A stretch of DNA of 38,532 bases, from contig JARBUG010000026.1 of NCBI GenBank assembly GCA_029239785.1, forward strand, positions 1 to 38,532. The letters are read 5' to 3'. The translations under genes were made by a program, and so were the position numbers. Below are positions 24,340 to 32,644 of the stretch, one piece after another; position 1 is the stretch's first letter, and each line of letters starts with the position of its first letter. The notes beneath the pieces are model-generated. The model was not told the DNA's origin and searched no databases. It worked only from the letters and a program-made list of their open reading frames with translations. This stretch comes from Symbiobacteriaceae bacterium. Its GTDB lineage: Bacteria; Bacillota; Sulfobacillia; Symbiobacteriales; Symbiobacteriaceae.

Positions 24340-25437
24340 ATGAGATTCGAGCAATCGACGGCGCTGCTGGAGGCCGAGCGCCGCGAGAAGGAGATCCGCG
24401 TGCAGCAGTACCTGGCGGAGCGCGGGCTGGGTGCCCTGGTGCTGACCCGGGTGGAGAACTTCGCCTGGCTGACGGCGGGTGCCAATAACCGCATTGTCAC
24501 GACCGAAGAGGCCGGGGCGGCCAGTCTTGTTTACACCGCCGATGGCGGGAAATACGTGATTACGAACATCTCTGAGGCACGGCGGATGGAGGAAGAGGAG
24601 TTTGCCGGGCTCGGGTGGGAGGTGCGGTCGACCCGGTGGGACCAGTCGCAGGCATACTTGATTCATGAGGCGCTGAACGGGCGCCGGGCCGTGGCTGATA
24701 CGGTCGGGCTGCCCGGCATTGAACAGGCGACGGGCCTGCAGCGGCTGCGGTACCAGCTGACTGAGGCTGAGGTGGAACGGCTGCGCTGGCTGGGCCACGT
24801 CACGGGGACCGCCGTGGCTGATGCGTGCCGCCTGCATGAGCCGGGCGAGACTGAGCACGTGGCCGCGGCCCGGGTTCATGAGGCGCTGGCGCCCTACGGT
24901 GTCACGCCTGCGGTTGTGCTGGTTGCGTCGGATGACCGAATCTACCGGTACCGGCATCCGGTGCCCACGGCGAAGCCGGTGGAGCGCTACCTGATGGTGG
25001 TGCTGGTGGCGGAGAAGTGGGGGCTGCATGCGGCGGCCACCCGGTTCGTGCACTTTGGTCCCGTTTCTGATGTGCTGCGGCGTAAGTATGAGGCCGTGGC
25101 GGCGGTGGACCAGGCCTATATTGGGGCCACCCGGCCCGGGGCGGAGGTGCGGTCGATTTTCCAGGCCGGGCTCAAAGCTTACGGCCAGGTTGGCTTTGGA
25201 GATGAATGGCTGCTGCATCATCAGGGTGGGGCGATAGGGTATGCGCCGCGGGAGTACTTGGCGACCGCCGAGTCGCCGGAGGTAGTGCAGCCGAACCAGG
25301 CCTTTGCCTGGAACCCGAGCATTACCGGGGCGAAGGCCGAGGATACGGTTCTGGCGACCCCGGCCGGGGCGGAGGTGCTGACGGCGGTGGAAGGCTGGCC
25401 CCTCGTGGGCGGGCGCCCGGGGCCGCTGGTGCGGTAG
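24340..25437 (+). CDS. M24-fold (aminopeptidase P-like) protein lacking most metal ligands
   Basis: 365-residue protein with the two-domain creatinase-type layout: N-terminal domain (about 1-135) and a pita-bread C-terminal domain (about 140-345). Aligning LMVVLVAEKWGLHAAATR to the usual LLxDxGxxxxGxxSDxTR puts Val221 and Ala232 at the two metal aspartates. The metal histidine position (GHGIG) reads GGAIG with Gly297. The first glutamate is Asn325 (AWNPS); only Glu334 (AEDTV) remains. So a dinuclear metallopeptidase activity is unlikely. It could be a non-metal hydrolase like creatinase or a binding protein. ATG 24340 has GAGGAGG upstream. A strong terminator follows. It is a one-gene unit, convergent with kynureninase. 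Confidence 0.82.
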   Translation: MRFEQSTALLEAERREKEIRVQQYLAERGLGALVLTRVENFAWLTAGANNRIVTTEEAGAASLVYTADGGKYVITNISEARRMEEEEFAGLGWEVRSTRWDQSQAYLIHEALNGRRAVADTVGLPGIEQATGLQRLRYQLTEAEVERLRWLGHVTGTAVADACRLHEPGETEHVAAARVHEALAPYGVTPAVVLVASDDRIYRYRHPVPTAKPVERYLMVVLVAEKWGLHAAATRFVHFGPVSDVLRRKYEAVAAVDQAYIGATRPGAEVRSIFQAGLKAYGQVGFGDEWLLHHQGGAIGYAPREYLATAESPEVVQPNQAFAWNPSITGAKAEDTVLATPAGAEVLTAVEGWPLVGGRPGPLVR

Positions 25438-25443
25438 GCGCGC

Positions 25444-25474
25444 CGACAGCCCCCTCTTGCCGAGGGAGCTGTCG
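25444..25474. terminator. Shared terminator, M24-fold gene and kynureninase
   Basis: 13-base arms CGACAGCCCCCTC / GAGGGAGCTGTCG with one mismatch and a 5-base loop, then TCTTCTCT on the plus strand. It lies between convergent stops. Confidence 0.75.
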
Positions 25475-25480
25475 TCTTCT

Positions 25481-26767
25481 CTACGCCACCGTGCCCCGCT
25501 CGCCGCTGAACTGCTCATGCAGCCCCTCGGTCACGATGCGCTTTAGAATCTGCACGGTCTGCCACAGTTCGCTGTAGGTGTTGTACAGCGCCACCGGAGC
25601 CAGGCGGACCACGTTCGGCGCCCGGAAATCCGGAATCACGCCTTCTGCCTTGAGCGCCTTACAAATCCGGACCGCGTCCGGATGCTCGAGGGCGACGTGC
25701 CCACCCCGCCGCTCAGCCTCCCGCGGGTTGCCGACGGTAAAGCCATATGGCGTGAGGATCTCGTCGATCAGGAACATCAGGTACCCGGTCTGATCCAGCG
25801 ACTTGGCCCGAATCGCTTCCATGCCCGCCTCGCGGTGAATGGCCAGCGAGCCGTACAGGGGCGCCGCACTGAAGATGTTCGGCGAGCTGATTTGCCAGGC
25901 CCCCGCCCCGGGCGCCTGGTAAAACGTGAGTTCCATGTCAAACTGCTTCTGCTTGTCGCAGCCGAACCAGCCCGCCAGCCCCGGGAGGGCGCCGAAGTGG
26001 CGCTCGTTCACGAACAGGGTCGCCACGGCGCCCGGGCCGGCGTTGAGGTACTTGTACGTGCACCAGAACGCGAAGTCCACGTCCCAGTCGTGCAAGTGGT
26101 GGGGCACGGCGCCGGCCGAGTGGCAGCAGTCAAAGCCGATCAGAATGGACCGGGCGTGGGCTTCGCGGGTCAGCCGTTCCATGTCCAGCAGTTGTCCGCT
26201 GCGGTAGAGCACGCCGGGCAGCACCACCAACGCCACCTCGTCCGTCATGGCAGCGATGAGGTCGTCTTCGCTCAGGGTGCGACCGTCCTGGCTGCGGGCG
26301 AGGATGAGGTCCGGGTTGCCGCCGCCCTCGCAGCCCTTCAGCCGCACTTGGCTCTGGAGGGCGTAAATATCCGACGGGAAGTTCAACTCGTCGGCCAGAA
26401 TCTTCGTCCGCCGACCCGAAGGCCGGTAGAACGTCGACACCAGCGCATGCAAATTGACGGTTGTCGTACCTGTCACGACCAACTCCGATGGTTTCGCACC
26501 CATCAGATCCGCCTGCATGGCGCCCAGTTCTTCTGCCATGTAGAACCACGGGCGTTCGCCCCCGGTCCAGCCATCGATTCCCTGACGTTTCCAGTCCGCC
26601 AACGCCTTCAACACGGCCGCCTCAGCATCCTTCGAGGCCAGGCCCAACGAGTTGCCATCCAAATAAATGCGGTCGGCATCCACATAAAACCGCTCCCGAA
26701 AGTGCCGCAGCGGGTCCTGGCTGTCACGGGCCAGCGCATACTCGGGGCCCAGTTTATAGGAAGTCAT
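25481..26767 (-). CDS. kynU: Kynureninase
   Basis: PLP enzyme that splits kynurenine to anthranilate and alanine; 428 residues, usual length. The PLP lysine is Lys239 in [13 protein letters not shown]. Other family marks: IYLDGNSLG near the N-terminus, [25 protein letters not shown] with the PLP-ring aspartate, and the C-terminal [21 protein letters not shown] 26767 has AGGAGGT at ideal spacing. No tryptophan dioxygenase or formamidase gene is in the window, so the rest of the pathway is elsewhere, or the enzyme salvages imported kynurenine. Confidence 0.95.
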   Translation of the reverse strand: MTSYKLGPEYALARDSQDPLRHFRERFYVDADRIYLDGNSLGLASKDAEAAVLKALADWKRQGIDGWTGGERPWFYMAEELGAMQADLMGAKPSELVVTGTTTVNLHALVSTFYRPSGRRTKILADELNFPSDIYALQSQVRLKGCEGGGNPDLILARSQDGRTLSEDDLIAAMTDEVALVVLPGVLYRSGQLLDMERLTREAHARSILIGFDCCHSAGAVPHHLHDWDVDFAFWCTYKYLNAGPGAVATLFVNERHFGALPGLAGWFGCDKQKQFDMELTFYQAPGAGAWQISSPNIFSAAPLYGSLAIHREAGMEAIRAKSLDQTGYLMFLIDEILTPYGFTVGNPREAERRGGHVALEHPDAVRICKALKAEGVIPDFRAPNVVRLAPVALYNTYSELWQTVQILKRIVTEGLHEQFSGERGTVA

Positions 26768-26848
26768 GCTTACCTCCTGCGAGACTGCTTCAAACTAAGG
26801 TATTATCGGCACCCGACGCCAATCCCTGCCCCTGGCGCATAACGTAAA

Positions 26849-26870
26849 GGCCGGAGGGCGCCCTCCGGCC
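26849..26870 (-). terminator. Palindromic terminator of the small gene at 26883
   Basis: A perfect 22-base palindrome whose half is GGCCGGAGGGC, followed on the minus strand by TTTACG. The short T run makes it a moderate terminator. Confidence 0.6.
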
Positions 26871-26882
26871 CACCAACCCGTT

Positions 26883-27104
26883 TTACTCCAGTTTCTCCGG
26901 CAGGCCGGCCGCCTGCAGGTCGGCCTTGGTCAGCGCCCCCGAATCCAGCGCCTCCCGGGCGACCAGTTTGTACGACTTCCGCGTCACCTGCTCATCCTGT
27001 GTAAATCCCGGGGCCTCGCCGGGCCCTTCGCCGAGCGCGGCGGCATGCTCCGCCCTTAGTTCCCGAAGCCGGGCCAGTGCTACTCCTTTTTCGTCGGCCA
27101 ACAC
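26883..27104 (-). CDS. Small hypothetical protein
   Basis: 73 residues, mostly helical and charged (ARLRELRAEHAAALGEG; TRKSYKLVAREALDSGALTKADL). No membrane segment or cysteines. GTG start at 27104 with GGGGTGA very close upstream. It ends at a clean palindromic terminator, which supports it being a real transcript. It is divergent from the arginine/lysine decarboxylase gene. Family not recognised. Confidence 0.55.
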   Translation of the reverse strand: MLADEKGVALARLRELRAEHAAALGEGPGEAPGFTQDEQVTRKSYKLVAREALDSGALTKADLQAAGLPEKLE

Positions 27105-27130
27105 AAATCACCCCATTTTAGTGTCGGCCA

Positions 27131-27158
27131 TTTACTTGCGGGGTGATTCTGATATACT
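27131..27158 (+). promoter_or_regulatory. Sigma-A type promoter of the decarboxylase gene
   Basis: TTTACT (27131-27136) and TATACT (27153-27158) with a 16-base spacer. A 10-bp perfect hairpin (GCGAGGGGGT / ACCCCCTCGC, 27169-27194) lies at the start of the leader, without a T run. Confidence 0.65.
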
Positions 27159-27251
27159 TCCCTTTGGTGCGAGGGGGTCTGGATACCCCCTCGCAAATCC
27201 TGACTAATGGAAGTGGTACCCGCACACCTTACAATAGAGAGGTGAAGGCCC

Positions 27252-28727
27252 GTGAACCGGCAATACCAGACCCCCCTCTTCACGGGATTGCTAGCTCACG
27301 CGAGCCGCAACCCCGTCCAGTTCCATATTCCCGGCCACAAAAAAGGGACAGGCATGGCCACCGAGTTCCGTAAGTTCATCGGTGAGAACGCCCTGTCCAT
27401 CGATCTGATCAATATCGCACCGCTTGACGACCTGCACAATCCCCACGGCATCATCCGTGAAGCGCAGGAGATCGCGGCGGAAGCGTTTGGGGCTGACTAC
27501 ACGTACTTCAGCGTCCAGGGCACCAGCGGTGCCATCACCACGATGGTCATGTCCGTTTGCGGCCCTGGCGATAAGATTCTGGTGCCGCGCAACGTTCACA
27601 AGTCCGTTCTGACGGGCATCATCCTGTCGGGTTGTCTGCCCGTCTTTATGACGCCGGAACTGGACTACAACCTGGGCATCGCACACGGCATCAGCGTGGA
27701 GACCGTGCGAACCGCACTGGACCAGCATCCTGACGCCAAGGGCGTTCTGGTGATCAACCCGACTTACTTTGGCGTTGCGGCCGACCTGAAGGCGATCGTC
27801 GAACTGGCGCACTCCCGCAAGGTCCCCGTGTTGGTGGATGAGGCGCACGGCGTCCACATCAACTTCCATGAGTCGCTGCCGCTGTCGGCCATGCAGGCCG
27901 GCGCCGATATGGCGGCCACCAGCGTGCACAAACTGGGCGGCTCCATGACCCAGACGAGCGTGCTGAACATCCGCGAAGGGTACGTCCATCCCGGGCGGGT
28001 GCAGTCCATTATTTCCATGCTGACGACCACCAGCACGTCGTACCTGCTGCTGGCCTCGCTCGATGCGGCCCGCAAGCAACTGGCCACCAAGGGCCGGCAG
28101 ATGATCGACCGGGCGATTCAGCTCGCCCAGAAGACCCGCCAGCGCATTAACGCCATTCCGGGGCTGTACTGCTTCGGTGCCGAGATTATCGGTCAGACGT
28201 CGTCTCGCTTTGACTTTGACCCTACCAAGCTCTGCATTAACGTCAACCAGCTCGGCGTTACCGGCATCGATATGGAGAAGATGCTCCGCGAGGAGTTTAA
28301 CATCGAAGTTGAGATGTCCGACCTGTATAACATCCTCTGCATCATCTCTCTGGGAGATACCGAGGAAGAGGTCGACCAACTGATTCGGGCGCTCAGCATT
28401 CTGAATGAGCGGTTCTACCGGTCCCGTCCGGCGAACGAGGTGAAGGTCCGGGTACCGACCACCCCGATTCTGGCGATGTCGCCCCGCGAGGCGTTCTACG
28501 CCGAAACCGAGCGGGTGCCGTTCCATGATTCGGAGGGCCGGGTGATCGCTGAGTCGATCATGGTCTATCCGCCCGGTATTCCGATCATGCTGCCCGGCGA
28601 AATCGTGTCGCATGAGAACCTGGAGTACATCGACGACTGCATGCAGGCCGGCCTCCCGGTGCAGGGGCCGGAAGATCCGCAGCTGCGGATGATTAAGGTC
28701 GTGAAGAAGGCCCGGTTCCAGCCCTAG
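27252..28727 (+). CDS. speA: Orn/Lys/Arg decarboxylase, short Gram-positive type
   Basis: PLP-dependent basic amino acid decarboxylase, most likely arginine to agmatine as in the Bacillus SpeA/YaaO group; lysine or ornithine cannot be excluded. 491 residues, matching the short type without the N-terminal wing domain. The PLP lysine is Lys227 in TSVHKLGGSMTQTS. Other marks: FHIPGHKKGTG at the N-terminus, VQGTSGA, LVDEAHGVH, and the C-terminal YPPGIPIMLPGE. GTG 27252 follows GAGAGGTGA. It has its own promoter and leader hairpin and ends at a long hairpin. Feeds polyamine synthesis. Confidence 0.92.
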   Translation: MNRQYQTPLFTGLLAHASRNPVQFHIPGHKKGTGMATEFRKFIGENALSIDLINIAPLDDLHNPHGIIREAQEIAAEAFGADYTYFSVQGTSGAITTMVMSVCGPGDKILVPRNVHKSVLTGIILSGCLPVFMTPELDYNLGIAHGISVETVRTALDQHPDAKGVLVINPTYFGVAADLKAIVELAHSRKVPVLVDEAHGVHINFHESLPLSAMQAGADMAATSVHKLGGSMTQTSVLNIREGYVHPGRVQSIISMLTTTSTSYLLLASLDAARKQLATKGRQMIDRAIQLAQKTRQRINAIPGLYCFGAEIIGQTSSRFDFDPTKLCINVNQLGVTGIDMEKMLREEFNIEVEMSDLYNILCIISLGDTEEEVDQLIRALSILNERFYRSRPANEVKVRVPTTPILAMSPREAFYAETERVPFHDSEGRVIAESIMVYPPGIPIMLPGEIVSHENLEYIDDCMQAGLPVQGPEDPQLRMIKVVKKARFQP

Positions 28728-28815
28728 GCCCCCTCAATGGGGGCCGTAGCCCGGCAGGCGTGGGCCGTTACCTGACCGGCCCATGCCGAGAGGGACTGGG
28801 CCCCCTCAATGGGGT

Positions 28816-28859
28816 AGCGCCACCTGCGTTCAGCGATGAACGTCCAGGTGGCGCTTTTG
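28816..28859 (+). terminator. Terminator of the decarboxylase gene
   Basis: Perfect 11-bp arms AGCGCCACCTG / CAGGTGGCGCT enclosing a second perfect stem CGTTCA-GCGA-TGAACG, then TTTT. Confidence 0.88.
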
Positions 28860-28900
28860 AATTGCGCGTAACCCACAGTTTTATCCCCCTCATCAAAAAG

Positions 28901-29021
28901 TTATCCACAGGACTGTGGGCAACTGTGGAGAACCGGCGTTCCCGCAAACCGCGCTGTGGCGCGGGTTTGTTCGGTTCTTGGCTGTCGAGATCTTCCATGG
29001 TTGTGGATAACCTGTGGTCAA
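28901..29021. promoter_or_regulatory. Cluster of DnaA boxes
   Basis: Two perfect consensus boxes: TTATCCACA at 28901-28909 and its complement TGTGGATAA at 29002-29010. One- or two-mismatch boxes are TGTGGGCAA (28914-28922), TGTGGAGAA (28924-28932) and TGTGGTCAA (29013-29021), all oriented like the second. No dnaA, dnaN or clear AT-rich unwinding stretch is beside it, so it may be a DnaA titration/regulatory site rather than an origin. Confidence 0.6.
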
Positions 29022-29144
29022 CTTGTGACTACAACGTGAAGTCGCGACCTTCGTTTTTCGCGCGACGGGTGGGAAACATCTCCACGCGCGAGCCACATTT
29101 CTACCTCCTGCGTACGATAAGAAAAAACCCGGGAGGTCTGGCGA

Positions 29145-30608
29145 ATGGTCTTTTACTTCGTCCAGCGGGGGGAGACGCTGTATCACATCGCAAAGAAGTA
29201 TCAGACGACGGTGCACGCGATTGTGGCAGCCAACCGTCTGGACGATCCCAACGCGATCTGTCCCGGGCAGGCGCTGATTATTCCCCGGCCCGGCGAGGTG
29301 CCTTCGCCGCCGCCGGGCGGAATCGTGCACCTGGTGCGGGCAGGCGAAACGGTCTTTCGCCTGGCGGCCAAGTTCGGTACGACGGCGAATGAGATATTAC
29401 GGGCCAATCAGATTGCACACCCGGAGTTTGTGATTGCGGGCCAGCAGTTGGTCATTCCCGAGCGCATGGAGGTCGGCGATGACTGGCCCATGCTGGGCCG
29501 CACCCCGGGGCGGGCCGGCGCCGGGCCGGTGGCCCTGGAGGGCGCCCCGTCGGCGGGGTGGAGCTTCGCCCCGCGGGAAGGGCTGGGTGTTCGCCCGTCG
29601 GCGCCGGTGATCCGCTATGACCGGGTTTATGTGGGGCTGGGCGACGAGTGCTATTACGCGCTTGATCGGCACACGGGACGGGTGAAGTGGCGGGTGGCGG
29701 CGGTGGGCGGGACCGCCGCCGGGGGCGGGGCGCTGGCCGAGGCGATGTCGGGCGCGTCGCCGGCGGGGGTCCCGGCCATGGCTGCCCCGGCCGTTTTTGA
29801 CGGGCTGGTCTACCTGTGCGCCCCCGACGGCACCGTGTTCGCCGTCGATGCGTACTCCGGCCAGCACATTTGGCGGACGGTGCCCGGGGCGGGGGTCCCT
29901 GGCTCGCCGGCGGCGGCCCGGGGCATGGTCTACGTGGGCACGCTGGACGGCTGGGTCCTGGCGCTGGAGGCAAAGACCGGCGCCATTGCCTGGCGGCGCG
30001 ACCTGGGGGCGCCCGTTCGGCACCCCGTCGCCCTGGGCGATGACCACGTGTTCGTCTGTGCCGACGACGGGGTGCTCCGGGCGCTGGACCCCGAGACCGG
30101 CGACGTGCTCTGGCAGGTGACGGCGGAGCAGCCCGGCGCACCCGTGTTCGCCGAGGTGCTGGTGCTGGTCGGCGGGCGGGCCTACGACCCGCAGAACGGG
30201 GATGTGCTTTGGCGGGTAGTAGCGGGCGATAGCATCCCCGTAGCCCGGGTTGATGAGATTGTTTACCCGGGCGGCGTGGTGGATCTGTTCACGGGGCGCC
30301 CCCGGCGGGCGCACGTGGCGGAGCCTGCGGCGCCCGCGGCCGGCACCGCCACGGCCCCGTCCCCCGACGATCCGCCGGTGCTTCCTGCCCCGCCCACGCC
30401 CTTGCGGTCGCACATCGCGACCGGCGCCCTGCTGGTCGGCATTGGCACAGACGCACGCGTGCATGCGTGGGAGGCCGAAACCGGTCGCAGCGCCTGGCTC
30501 TACGCCCTGGACGGTCCGAGCGAACAGCCACCGGCCGTCGCCCCGGGCCAAATCGTGGTAGCGCTGGAGTCCGGGGGCGTGCAAACCCTGCAGTTCAGGT
30601 TGCGCTGA
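29145..30608 (+). CDS. LysM domain / PQQ-like beta-propeller fusion protein
   Basis: 487 residues. Two LysM domains at about 3-49 (YFVQRGETLYHIAKKYQTT...LIIP) and 60-105 (HLVRAGETVFRLAAKFGTT...LVIP) bind glycan. They are followed by a propeller of PQQ/BamB-like repeats from about 115 to the end, each with G.VYVG / DG.V.ALD..TG...W strands (for example TGRVKWRV, SGQHIWRT, TGAIAWRR, TGDVLWQV). A Pro/Ala-rich insert lies near residues 390-425. There is no signal peptide: the first LysM begins at residue 2 and GGGAGG fixes the start. Such LysM proteins in spore formers are often coat or cortex proteins made inside the mother cell; that role is inferred from this and from the sleB-ypeB neighbours. 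Confidence 0.82.
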   Translation: MVFYFVQRGETLYHIAKKYQTTVHAIVAANRLDDPNAICPGQALIIPRPGEVPSPPPGGIVHLVRAGETVFRLAAKFGTTANEILRANQIAHPEFVIAGQQLVIPERMEVGDDWPMLGRTPGRAGAGPVALEGAPSAGWSFAPREGLGVRPSAPVIRYDRVYVGLGDECYYALDRHTGRVKWRVAAVGGTAAGGGALAEAMSGASPAGVPAMAAPAVFDGLVYLCAPDGTVFAVDAYSGQHIWRTVPGAGVPGSPAAARGMVYVGTLDGWVLALEAKTGAIAWRRDLGAPVRHPVALGDDHVFVCADDGVLRALDPETGDVLWQVTAEQPGAPVFAEVLVLVGGRAYDPQNGDVLWRVVAGDSIPVARVDEIVYPGGVVDLFTGRPRRAHVAEPAAPAAGTATAPSPDDPPVLPAPPTPLRSHIATGALLVGIGTDARVHAWEAETGRSAWLYALDGPSEQPPAVAPGQIVVALESGGVQTLQFRLR

Positions 30609-30627
30609 GCCAAAAGCAGAAGAACCG

Positions 30628-30671
30628 GCCGGGCCGGCAGGAAAAGTATCCTGCTGCGCCCGGCCTTTTTG
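30628..30671 (+). terminator. Terminator of the LysM/propeller gene
   Basis: A long stem (GGCCGGGC plus CGGCAGGA against TCCTGCTG plus GCCCGGCC, one bulge) with a 6-base loop, then five T. Confidence 0.88.
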
Positions 30672-30734
30672 CATCATATCGGCGCGCCTATCAAAGACTA
30701 CCTGTGTAAAATCAGGTTCTTTGGGGGGATAGGC

Positions 30735-31211
30735 GTGAACAAGTTTGTTGCCTTTCGCCGGCTCAAATGGACAGCGGCCCTGGTCCTGTTCGCGGTGGCC
30801 GCTGCCTGGCCCGGCAGCATCTACGATGGCTCCGTCGCTTATGCGGACGCCAGAGCCGCCAAGGACAACGAGACGCTCCTGGCACAGCTGGTCTGCGGGG
30901 AGGCCCGGGGCGAGCCCTACGAGGGCAAGGTCGCTGTGGCGGCTGTGATTCTCAACCGGACGCTGGACAAGCGGTTCCCCGACTCCGTTGCCGGGGTGGT
31001 CTACCAGACGCATGCCTTCGAGTCGGTCTCCAACGGGGAGATTTACCGGGGCATGGACCCCGAGTGCACCAAGGCGGCCAAAGCCGCCCTCTCCGGCTGG
31101 GATCCCACCAACGGCTGCGTCTTCTTCTACGCACCTGCCAAGACCAGCAACGCGTTCATCTGGTCCCGTCCCATCGTCCGCAAAATCGGGCGGCATAACT
31201 TTGCCAAGTAG
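30735..31211 (+). CDS. sleB: SleB-type spore cortex-lytic / cell wall hydrolase
   Basis: Lytic enzyme of the SleB/CwlJ family (hydrolase_2) acting on cortex peptidoglycan in germination; 158 residues. A signal peptide is seen (MNKFVAFRRLKWTAALVLF..., cleavage near VAYA-DA), then the catalytic domain with NETLLAQLVCGEARGEPYEG, whose first glutamate in GEARGE is the family catalytic residue, and VAVAAVILNR, DPTNGCVFFYAP, IGRHNFAK. Classical SleB also has an N-terminal peptidoglycan-binding domain, which is absent. GTG 30735 has GGGGGGAT upstream. It is followed by ypeB after 12 bases, the usual pair. Confidence 0.9.
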   Translation: MNKFVAFRRLKWTAALVLFAVAAAWPGSIYDGSVAYADARAAKDNETLLAQLVCGEARGEPYEGKVAVAAVILNRTLDKRFPDSVAGVVYQTHAFESVSNGEIYRGMDPECTKAAKAALSGWDPTNGCVFFYAPAKTSNAFIWSRPIVRKIGRHNFAK

Positions 31212-31223
31212 GGGGATGTGCGC

Positions 31224-32594
31224 ATGCGGTCACAACGCGGCGTCGTCTGGCCGTACCTGCTCCTCGGCGTCGCCCTTGTGGGCGCCCTGAGCTTTGGCTG
31301 GTACCAGACCATGCAGAAGAACCGCCTGGCCCTGGACTCGGAGAATAAGTACATGTCAGCCTTCCACAAGCTGAAATGGACCAGCGAAAACATTGAGGAG
31401 CGCACCGCCAGGCTCCTGGCCACCAACGACCGCGACTTGCAGGAGAGCTTGCTGGCCGACCTGAGGGTCTACAGCGCACAGGCGGTGGAGCACATGTCGG
31501 TGCTGCCGCTGGTCAATACGAACCACCCGCGCATTGAGAACTTCCTCAACACCCTGCGGGAGCAGTCTGATCTCATGCACAACCGGCTGAACGAAGGGCA
31601 GTCGCTCACCGAACAAGACTGGACGCTGCTCACCGACATGCGGAAGCAGTCTGTGTTCTTTGAGGAAGAGCTCTCCAACCTGCTTGGCATTGTGCGGCAG
31701 GGTCATATCCGCTGGGCCGATACGGTGCGTGTAACCGGTGCTGGTCAGTCCGGCACGAGAAATACCCCCATCATCAAATCGGTCGTGGCGCTCGAAAAAG
31801 CCCTCACCCCGCCGCCCGGCGAGGAGAACAGCCTCTCCCCCCAAAACGACCCGCTCAAGGCGCCCAGGGTCGACCCCGGCCCCCGGGTGGACCAGGCCAA
31901 GGCCATCGCTGCCGTCAAAAACTTCGTTGACATGCCGCTCAAGGGCGAGCCTACGGTCACGGGCGTTTCCGACCCGGAGGATCAGGAGCACACCTTCTCG
32001 CTCTACTTCATCAACGCTGTCAAGGAGAATGGCACGCCGCTCAACTTTGGCATCAGCGTGCATGGTGGACACGTCATTTACATGCTCGATGGCCGGGCTG
32101 TGAAGGAGAAAACTTTCACCGTGCCGCAGTTGGTCGAGCGTGCCCGCAAGATGCTGGAGAAGCGGGGCTATCGGAACGTCAGCTACATCTCCGCCGCCGA
32201 AAACGACGGCACGCTGGTCATGGACTTTGCGGTGGTCGAGAACGGCGTCGCCGTCATGGTGGACAAGATCAAGGTGATGCTGGCCATGGATAATGGCGAG
32301 TTGGTCGGTTTTGATGCGAAGAACTACTGGATCAACCGGCACTCCCGGCAACTCGGCAGACCGAAGCTCAACGTTGATCAGGCCCGGGCTCATTTGGCGC
32401 CCCGGCTGAAGGCGGAAGGTGGCGGCCGGCTCGCACTCATTGCCGACCGGCGGTACCAGGAGCGCCTCGTTTGGGAGTTCCGGGGCAGCGTCGATGACCA
32501 GCGCTTCCGGGTCTTCCTAGATGCCAGCACCGGTGAAGAGGTGGATGTGCAGCGGATCGTCGGCGACCCGGCCCCACCCCTGAACGAGGTTTAG
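31224..32594 (+). CDS. ypeB: Germination protein YpeB
   Basis: 456-residue partner needed to place and stabilise SleB in the spore. N-terminal membrane anchor (VVWPYLLLGVALVGALSFGWY), then a helical domain with HKLKWTSENIEERTARLLAT and MSVLPLVNTNH, then a C-terminal part made of PepSY-like repeats (about 220-440), for example AVKNFVDMPLKG and LDASTGEEVDVQRIVGD. ATG 31224 is preferred over GTG 31218 because the GGGGG site then has an 8-base spacer. The sleB-ypeB order matches other spore formers. Expected to be sigma-G dependent, but I could not read a convincing sigma-G promoter. Confidence 0.92.
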   Translation: MRSQRGVVWPYLLLGVALVGALSFGWYQTMQKNRLALDSENKYMSAFHKLKWTSENIEERTARLLATNDRDLQESLLADLRVYSAQAVEHMSVLPLVNTNHPRIENFLNTLREQSDLMHNRLNEGQSLTEQDWTLLTDMRKQSVFFEEELSNLLGIVRQGHIRWADTVRVTGAGQSGTRNTPIIKSVVALEKALTPPPGEENSLSPQNDPLKAPRVDPGPRVDQAKAIAAVKNFVDMPLKGEPTVTGVSDPEDQEHTFSLYFINAVKENGTPLNFGISVHGGHVIYMLDGRAVKEKTFTVPQLVERARKMLEKRGYRNVSYISAAENDGTLVMDFAVVENGVAVMVDKIKVMLAMDNGELVGFDAKNYWINRHSRQLGRPKLNVDQARAHLAPRLKAEGGGRLALIADRRYQERLVWEFRGSVDDQRFRVFLDASTGEEVDVQRIVGDPAPPLNEV

Positions 32595-32613
32595 TTCCCA
32601 CCACCACAAAAGA

Positions 32614-32642
32614 AAGCAGCCCGGTTTTCCCCCGGGCTGCTT
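32614..32642. terminator. Shared terminator, ypeB and FMN reductase
   Basis: Perfect 11-bp arms AAGCAGCCCGG / CCGGGCTGCTT with a 7-base loop. On the minus strand it is followed by TCTTTTG, on the plus strand by CCCTATTTC. Confidence 0.82.
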
Positions 32643-32644
32643 CC

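Larger units (their letters stand above)
28728..29144. other. 417-base intergenic region with DnaA-box cluster
   Basis: Holds two copies of the small hairpin motif CCCCCTCAATGGGG (about 28730 and 28800), the decarboxylase terminator, and then a group of DnaA-box-like 9-mers (28869-29021). A GC hairpin (CAAACCGCGC...) around 28945-28970 and GTCGCG/CGCGAC symmetry near 29041-29066 are also present. No gene is credible in it. Confidence 0.6.

Noticed and set aside
27291-28613. 440-codon minus-strand frame opposite the decarboxylase
   Set aside because: Antisense shadow; the sense product has all PLP-enzyme motifs.
29397-31196. 599-codon minus-strand frame over the LysM and sleB genes
   Set aside because: Shadow frame crossing a clear terminator and two well-supported genes.
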